A DNA stretch of 64,000 nucleotides from Helianthus annuus (Eukaryota > Streptophyta > Magnoliopsida > Asterales > Asteraceae). A program made the translations under genes and the position numbers. Every line of letters begins with the position of its first letter. Positions within the stretch are counted from its first letter, which is position 1. The stretch covers positions 83,344,239-83,408,238 of the forward strand of contig NC_035445.2 in NCBI RefSeq assembly GCF_002127325.2. The letters are read 5' to 3'. Under the pieces are notes generated by a model. It had not been told where the DNA came from and did no database searches. It worked only from the letters and a program-made list of their open reading frames with translations. Of the stretch, positions 57,081 to 64,000 are shown in pieces.

Positions 57081-57905
57081 TTGGCTCTTTACCTTGTTTA
57101 AAACCGGTTTGTTCAAGTTCTTTGGTGTGTTTGGACACTAGGTTTAGCACCCGTTTTGGTGGTTTTTCTTGCTTTTCTAAACTGAAAAACGGCTTCTAAA
57201 CCTTCGGGAGTGTTCGGGGTCGGTTTGGGTAACATAAAAATCGTGTTTGTGAAACTTTGATTTTTCCGGCCATACTTCCGGCTTGTCTCCGGTGACTGAA
57301 CTTGAGGATAAGGTTGCCATTTTGGGTAAACTTTTTGAAAGTCAAAAAGTTGGTGAAAAAGTTGTTGACAGAACCATCCTTTCTGCCGAAAGTTGGCTCA
57401 CCAACCACATCAACTTTTCACCAACCTGTCGTACTTTTTGTCAGTGTGTCAGAGCGTTCGAAAGATATCCTTCGACATCGAAAGATATCCTTCGACATCT
57501 TTCGATCAAAGGCAGCTCGAAAGATAAGCATCCTTCGAGTAGTCTTTCGAAGTCTAAGGGTTATCCTTCGTAGTTGGAATCTTTTCGAAAGTTGGTTGTC
57601 CGAAAGATAAGGATTCATCTCGAAAGATAAGGATCTTTCATTGTGAATCTTTCGAGACCTGTGTTCGAAACATAAGGAGAATCTTTCGAAATCATCTTTC
57701 GAAAGATAAGGATCCTTCGTGTGATCAATCTTTCGAAGTCAATCCTTCGAAGTCTTGGTTCGAAACTCAACAAGGATCTTTCGAACCTTGTTGATCATTC
57801 GAACAAGTATTGATCTTTCGAACAGGTTGTATCTTTCAGTTCATATCTGTTTTACACTTTAACAGTTTGTGGTGTGTAGGTTTGGTATATATATAATTGA
57901 TCAAA
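57081..57905 (+). repeat. Leader with CGAAAGAT/ATCTTTCGA array
   Basis: The array at 57450-57840 has over twenty copies of TCGAAAGAT, TCGAAGGAT or complements in both orientations, as in the intact element's leader. The first 370 bp lack it. Confidence 0.8.
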
Positions 57906-60713
57906 ATGAGTTGCACAAGTCCTTGGGATTGGAGTACGGATCCACAACCAGATCTGAAACAGATGTCGATGGCTGAGTATATGACGAGTACCATACCTAA
58001 ACAACAACAGTCAATAAGTTCAAGTCAATGGGCAATGGTGTCGAATCAAAATCAAAACATGCAGAATCTTTTGGTAGCGGGAGGAGAAGGATATGCAGCT
58101 ACTAGAAAGACACGCCAGGATCTGTTGAAGAAGAAATTCGAATCATTTCATTTCTTAGAGAATGAAACTCTAAATGATATGACTACTCGTTATTATCATT
58201 TGATGTGTGAAATGTGTTATTCTGGTATTCTTACATCTCAACAGGAAATGGTAGCACGTTTTGCTAATGCTCTACCTCCAAAGTGGAGCCCATTCATAGA
58301 GTTTTTAAAGCATACGGGCGTTTTAGATGCTGTCAATATCAATATCTATGAATTCATTCAGAAGTTGGAGCAAAAGAACGAAGTGGAAATTCAAAAAGCT
58401 AAAAGGATTACACCTACTCAAAATACAGAAATGTATTTGCCGGGTTTTGGTCCGTCAGCTAGTTCTAGTTCTGATTCTGCTGTTTCACAACTTCAATTCG
58501 ATCCGAGGTCGTGCATTCCTGCCCCAACACAGCCACAACCACAACCTCAAGTTTCCACAACAAAACCTCAATTTGACCAAAGCGTCGATTGTGGTACGGT
58601 CATACAGTTGGGAAACGGTGATCAAACAAGAACTGCATTCTATGCTGAAATTGTCAAAAATGTCAATGATGATGAACCTTCGGGAAATGATGATAGTTCA
58701 GGATATAGTGGCAGCTCGGATGAAGAATCAGGTTTCAATGAAAAATCAGATTTAGACGAAAGAACTGATTCTGAAGCTGATAATTTGTCGGATGATGCCA
58801 AGGAGACAAAAGGTCAAAAATCTGACTTGATCGAGAAAGCTGATGCTACATCGAGCGAAATGGAGAAGATTCTCACTGAAGGTGGATCTTTCTCTTCTCA
58901 GACTGCATTTGTGGATAATGTCACAGATTCTACAAGTCAGGTTCAAGCTAAAACTCCTAGCATATGTAGTGATTGTGCCGATATGAAACTTAAATGTGAT
59001 GAATTGAAACGTGAATCTGAAACGGTTCATAGTCACAATCAAAGTTTGGTTATTGAACTGTCCAAGTGCAAAGAGGCAAACATGGTGTTAACTCAAAACG
59101 AAAAAGATTTTAAATCTGTAATTGAAACCCTAAAGAAAAGCGTTTCCGAATTGAACAAAGTTGTTTATCATAAACAAGTTAGTATTAACGATTATATTAA
59201 TCTTGTTGAGGAAACCAAAAAGGAGTTAGCCATTGCCAGATGTGAGCATGATGCTATCAAGCAAAAATTGGAAAGTTATTCCAACTCCCGATTTGTGCTT
59301 GATCACATAATTGACGTTCAACAACTGAAAGGGAACGTGAAAGGAGTTGGGTATAAGGCGTGTCCACCTCCTTTGATGAACAACTATACCAAAATGCCCG
59401 ATGAAGAGGAAATGCCCCGGTATGAACCCAGTGTACCTCTTGATGTTGAGGAATTTGCTACTGGCCTAGGGTTCAAACCGGACAATTCATCGGAGGGCTC
59501 ATCTGATAACAAAGGAAAATCATCATGTGCTTCAAATCAAAGTCCTCCAACCATTGAGGACTGTGATTCTTCAGATGATGAATCAGATGTGAATGAACAG
59601 GATGAATCACTTGATGAGACGAAGGGAGTAGATATTCCACGAGAGAATCACATCCTTTGTGATCCTGATACTCCTGAGGTTCCATCTGTTGAGAAGCAAG
59701 TGATTGATCCTGTCAAGGTTGATAAGACAAGTGTGTCTACTGTTAAAAGCAGTAATGTGTTGTACACTTTGGTTGGAGATAATAAAATCTACTCAGATCA
59801 TGTTTTTCCAATTAAAAATGTAAATAAATCTTTGATTGACAAAGTCTTTGAAGACAATACAAACAAATTTTTGGGAAAAACACTGCCGGGAATTGTGGTA
59901 ACACAATGTGATCCAATTCCTAGGGCTGAAATTAGGAAACAGTTTGGCAATCAAAAATCTCCAACCACTCAACAACCGACTGCTTCTAAGGGTAAACAAC
60001 AACAACGAGCTCCAAAGCCAAAGGCTAAGGTTGAAACAAAAGGAGCTCGTTATCAAAAGAAGAGCAAAGATGTTAAATTTGTAGCATCAAAGGGTACCGA
60101 TAAAATTGAGACTTTTGAAAACAAATAAAACATCGATTTTGTACAAAAAGTCAAGATTTTGAAGCGTAACAGCGATAACAATTACACCCAACACACAAAC
60201 TGGTGTGATGAACGAGCAAGTACCTCAGGTTCTACAGGTTCAACATCTGCCAGCCGAACAAATTCTCCTAAGTTTGATGAAAGGAGAACTTGTTTCAAAT
60301 GTGGGAAGTCTGGGCACATCATTAAAGATTGCACAAACTTGCCCAAACCAAATTTTGTTGAAAGAACCCCCTCTGAACAAGGTCACTCACAACGTCGTAC
60401 TGTTTCTCCAAAACATGATAAACGCACTATTAAAGAGCAAGAAACAAAACAACGACGTAAAAATGTAAAGGTGATCGAAAAGGCTTTAAAACCGGAAACT
60501 GTTAAAAGGAAGCCTAGTTTGTCACAATCATTAAAACCAGAAACTGTACATAATACACACTCTGGTAAACAAAAACAAACTTGGAAACCTAAAACAGGTA
60601 AAGGTTCAAAGGGAGGTGTTGTGCTTGAAAATTATCAAGAGGTTGAAATTACATTTCTTGATTCTCAGGGGCAACCCAAGTCTATGAAGGCTTGGGTCCC
60701 CCTCTCCAACTAA
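57906..60713 (+). pseudogene. gag: SIRE-type Gag with internal deletions and one stop
   Basis: Starts MSCTSPWDWSTDP. Compared with the intact SIRE Gag, about 110 residues of the N-terminal domain are missing before TRKTRQDLLKKKFESF. A second deletion removes the first zinc knuckle (between FDQSVDCG and the preceding Pro/Gln linker). The acidic Ser-rich part, coiled-coil-like region and the second knuckle CFKCGKSGHIIKDC (about 60295-60335) remain. A TAA at 60126-60128 stands where the intact protein has Ser in FENQSNLDF; the frame continues to 60713. If read through it would give about 935 residues. It may still supply packaging signals in cis. Confidence 0.85.
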
Positions 60714-60726
60714 TCTCTGAGTGAGT

Positions 60727-61447
60727 GTGCAGGAAGTTCCAGGAGGAACTATTGATAGTCATAGGATTATTGATAGTGGAACGTCCTTGCACAAGATAGG
60801 CGACAGAAGGAATTGTTGCCTTTGATGGAGAGAAAGAAAAGAAGAAGAAAATGTGATTGAATGATGGTGCAAAATTCGACCAAATGAAGAACGTGCCGAA
60901 AATTTGGTCATTCTGGTTTTTGATCGGGTCCTCAGGAACGAATGAAGTGAAATGTGTGTCGACGGTTTGGCTTGGATTGAACATCCACACACCATTTCTG
61001 AAAGAGAAAGTCAAAGACCTTCGCTGGTACAATGTGGAAGACCAGCCGGACCCGGAGGTTTATGAGCTTGTTGCTGTCAAGAGATTATTCAGTAGCTACA
61101 AAATCGACCTTGAAGTCCACACCGGGTGGATATCCAGTTGGGAGAGTGCTCAGATTCCTTGCAATGCACGAAAGAGTTGCAGGATACGGTTTTTAATTGC
61201 TAATCTCTACTATACTTGTTGATTTTTAAGCTGCTTTATGAATTATTATCATCTCACACAGCACTCTTTGGCGTGACACATTGATCTCGAATATCATCTC
61301 ACACGTGATTGTTTCTTTGTGAAACTCGTCAATGTTGTCATGGTCCGCACCGCTTACCGACATGCCAATTCACTTTTCCAAAATTTGTTAAATCTTTTCT
61401 GATAAAACTTAATCTTGGTAAATGGCATTAAGGTCAAGCAAGAGTAA
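60727..61447 (+). pseudogene. Pol remnant: protease start and RNase H end
   Basis: VQEVPGGTIDSHRIIDSG (60727-60780) matches the start of the intact Pol, and resemblance continues weakly to about 60890. The end from about 61256 (RDCF...KLVNVV) to NGIKVKQE and TAA at 61445-61447 matches the Pol C-terminus, with stops. Between them about 365 bp cannot be aligned with confidence. A 121-aa frame (60857-61222) runs through it with no recognised domain. Confidence 0.75.
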
Positions 61448-63331
61448 ACCAACATCGGAAAATCATTTTTGTAAATATCTTTGTGTGTTTTAAATTTCTC
61501 TTAGTTTATTGATTTTAGGGGGAGTAAATCCAAAAATCTGAAAATCCAAAAACATCGAAAAATTTCAAAAACACAAAAACAATAGAAAAACAAAAATGAG
61601 TTTCCTGGAGAGCAAAAGAGAAAATGATAGTACATCAGTGGTCTATCCAAATCTCTTTAAACCTTAAATGAAGAACGATAAGCAGCTCTATATAAGATGT
61701 ATCGGTAGGCTCACAATCATTTTAAAGTGTGCAGGGTGATATAAATCTTAATTGACTGAAGACCAGGTGGGAACCATTCATTGGCATATGGTCTTAGTAC
61801 CGAAATTTCGTTTGATAGATTGCCGAGGTTCTGAGATATTCGGTCTTTATGCTGCTTATCATCTGGGTATCATGGTTGCTTCTATAAATAGACTAAGTCT
61901 AAGATCTTCCATGATACTATACATACGTGTACATATTGCATACTGCATTCGACCTCAATAAGTGATAAACAATCACATGTCCACATCAAATAAGTGATAA
62001 AATATCACATTCATCCGGGTGTCAAGTTCGTCTCTCTGCTGTACGGAAGTACTGACCTGTTCACGGACTTGCACCTGTGCCCTCATGCATACGAAAATCA
62101 AGTTCCTCATCAATAAGTGACTATGTCACATAGGGCTTGTTTTCAAATCAACATAAGTGAGTATCTCACAATTTATATGGTCAAACAGATGATAATCGGT
62201 ATACTCACCGGTAAGATGAACTCTCGTGCATACCTTGATACGGGAATGTGTCGTGATGTGGATGAACACCGGTCGGTAAGTATAAATCATACATTAACGT
62301 ATCCTCTAAACATGATTACATCTGATAAGTTGAGCTTAAGTGGACAACAATACCGATAATTGTTATAGGATGCTTATCTTAATGTTAACTAACTGAACCA
62401 CAAGAGTGTTTTGGCATGACCGTACACTGATATGATTCTCTTACCCTCGAAACTCGCAAAAAGAATGTATGTATTTATTTATTTACTGCTTAACTTTTAT
62501 TATTTCTTTTAAACAGTTTCGTCGTTTGGTGCATATCAGCACGACATTAGCGGTGATGTCGTTTGATAACACTCAAAGGATTTTAAATTGTTGTCTTTTA
62601 CTTTCAAACATACCAAAAAGATTTTAGGTGTGTTTTAATATAAACTTTATAAAAGCCAAAAAGATTTTATTTCTGCTTTATTTTCGATCGTACGATGTTG
62701 GAACTCGAGTCTTCGTTACCTGAAACCTGAACGAAAACCGAATTGACTAAATCTTCATAAACGGTCGAAATTTGCAAGCTTTGAAAGTTAAAGACTTAAA
62801 TTGACAAATTTATTAAACTTTCAAACTGTCGGACGGTGTTTGATTGTGACATGGTCATTCGTGTGTCATTTGTTTATACTATATTCCAAGCAGTTGTTCT
62901 CATTACGCGTTTAGATTTCTTGCATGTGCAGATTCTAAAGGCTAGGAGAACATGGTCGATGACAAGCTTTGGAATGAAGACACGACGAGAAGGCGCTCAA
63001 AAGATGAAGATGATCGAGTAGCCGCTGACCATCATCAACACCACAAGGATCTCACTTCATAAAGATAAAGTCCAGTCACGAGCATAACTCAAGGGGGAGC
63101 TTATGTTAAGGGGGAGTTTGTTAACACACTTCCTACATGATACGGGTAGTTTGTTGATACACTCTCTGCTTTCAAGACGTGAAGACTTTGAAGATCCTCC
63201 GACTATGAAGACTTAAAAGGACATCAGAGTTTTGGAAACTCGAAGACCAAAGACCGTTGAAGTTCAAGACAGGTCTACATCTATAGAAGATCAAGACAAG
63301 ATCAAGACAAAGCTACAGCCAAGGGGGAGTT
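61448..63331 (+). other. Post-pol tail with four hairpins and purine tracts
   Basis: Conserved with the intact SIRE element. Hairpins at 61962-61976 (GTGAT-AAACA... ATCAC), 61994-62008 (GTGATA/TATCAC), 62118-62130 (GTGAC/GTCAC) and 62158-62170 (GTGAG/CTCAC). A further stem with CGACAT/ATGTCG lies near 62540-62562. AAGGGGGAG purine tracts lie near 63094, 63110 and 63321, the last being the true primer next to the LTR. No coding frame recognised. Confidence 0.75.
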
Positions 63332-63979
63332 TGTTGGTGCACTTGTGTCTGTACTTTGTCTGTATTCGGTCTGTATATAAACGATGTCCTAAGTCTGTAA
63401 GTTGACTAAGTCAACCATCCTCCGGATTGACTTGGTCAAACACTTAGAAAGATAAAAGTCTGTCTCGAAGGATAACCTCGAAGGATAATATTGATCCTTC
63501 GAGGTGCTCGAAAGATATGGTTCGACCATGGTTCGACCATTAGACCTCGAAGGATGATCCTTCGAGGTCCATGCTGATCATTCGAGCTTGTTGTCATCGA
63601 AAGATGATCCTTCGGACCATCTATCGATCCTTCGACCAAGACCTGCTGTGTATGGGTATAAATACCCATGCAGTGTGTTGTGTTTAGATAGACACTAATA
63701 GATGCACACAGACAAGAGATAGAGAGCTTGAGAGCATTCTGCTGGAAACACACACACACACACTTGAGAGTTTACATCTTTGGTTTTGTAAACATTGTGC
63801 TTGTAACCGTAAACCTTCATACGTATTAATACAGTGGTGTTAATCGGTGAACTTTGTGTGTTCTTGTGTTTGTTCTTGCTTCATCCCGGTTTGCCTACTA
63901 GCTTGGATTCCGCACTCGCTAGTGGGTTAGTATAACAAGGTTTAGGTTGTTCTCGATCCTCCGAGAAAAGGGACCTACA
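63332..63979 (+). mobile_element. 3' LTR of SIRE-related element
   Basis: Follows AAGGGGGAGTT. Identical to the 5' LTR by eye except for a two-base longer CA run; the palindromic TATA is at 63652-63669 and the motif array at 63466-63634. Confidence 0.95.
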
Positions 63980-64000
63980 AATAATAATAATAATAATAAT
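63980..64000. repeat. AAT microsatellite, continuation of copy B
   Basis: AATAATAAT run at the window end, resuming the copy B microsatellite after the insertion. Confidence 0.85.

Larger units (their letters stand above)
56421..63979 (+). mobile_element. Non-autonomous SIRE-type element, gag kept, pol lost
   Basis: LTRs at 56421-57066 and 63332-63979 (646 and 648 bp) differ, as far as I can see, only by one CA unit in a dinucleotide run. Flanking AATAA on each side fits a 5-bp TSD, although inside a microsatellite. LTR ends, palindromic TATA, primer site, leader array, Gag and post-pol tail match the intact SIRE element. Pol is reduced to its first and last few dozen codons. Such an element could move only with enzymes from a relative. 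Confidence 0.9.

Overview
This window reads as plant nuclear DNA, most likely a eudicot and plausibly Asteraceae. That placement is an inference from the style of the retrotransposons, not from a host marker gene. I find no convincing ordinary host gene. The window is a nest of LTR retrotransposons, solo LTRs and Helitrons, and direct target-site duplications (TSDs) let much of the nesting order be read.

Left part (1-7.4 kb): the non-coding tail and 3' LTR of a Copia element on the + strand (LTR 1923-2341). Its tail carries a solo LTR (483-961, TSD AGTCT). The Copia LTR abuts the reverse transcriptase of a decayed minus-strand Gypsy element that runs back through gag to an LTR at about 5979-7380.

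Middle left (8.1-25.3 kb): a Gypsy element bounded by TSD ACCGT (8130-8134 / 23328-23332). Its 3' LTR is split by a second Gypsy element (14616-22818, TSD GTACT) that keeps gag, protease, RT and RNase H but has lost integrase. Another LTR retroelement end on the minus strand (LTR 24763-25283) has a leader with about 25 copies of a degenerate AAGTGCGGAC motif.

Centre (26.6-45.3 kb): a segment duplicated at 51.0-56.4 kb. The first copy contains a complete, apparently intact Copia element of the SIRE/Maximus type on the minus strand (28705-39947). It has identical-looking 622-bp LTRs, a 1262-aa Gag and an 1146-aa Pol, with TSD GAAAT. The second copy keeps the empty target site. Both copies share an older solo LTR (TSD AACTA), a small gene-like unit with three candidate exons, and a minus-strand Helitron. 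In the first copy that Helitron contains a second Helitron.

Right part (45.8-64 kb): a truncated Tekay/Del-type chromovirus on the minus strand (45807-51042), then the second copy of the duplicated segment. That copy is interrupted in an AAT microsatellite by a non-autonomous relative of the SIRE element (56421-63979) that keeps a gag with one stop but has lost most of pol.

The most unusual signals cut across families. (1) Six or more unrelated LTR families each carry a private short, often palindromic motif repeated many times upstream of the TATA box, and in several cases again in the transcribed leader. (2) The non-coding region after SIRE pol has four successive short hairpins, one showing a compensatory base-pair change between the two SIRE copies. 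(3) The long Gypsy LTRs contain consensus splice donor and acceptor pairs. All comparisons were made by eye.
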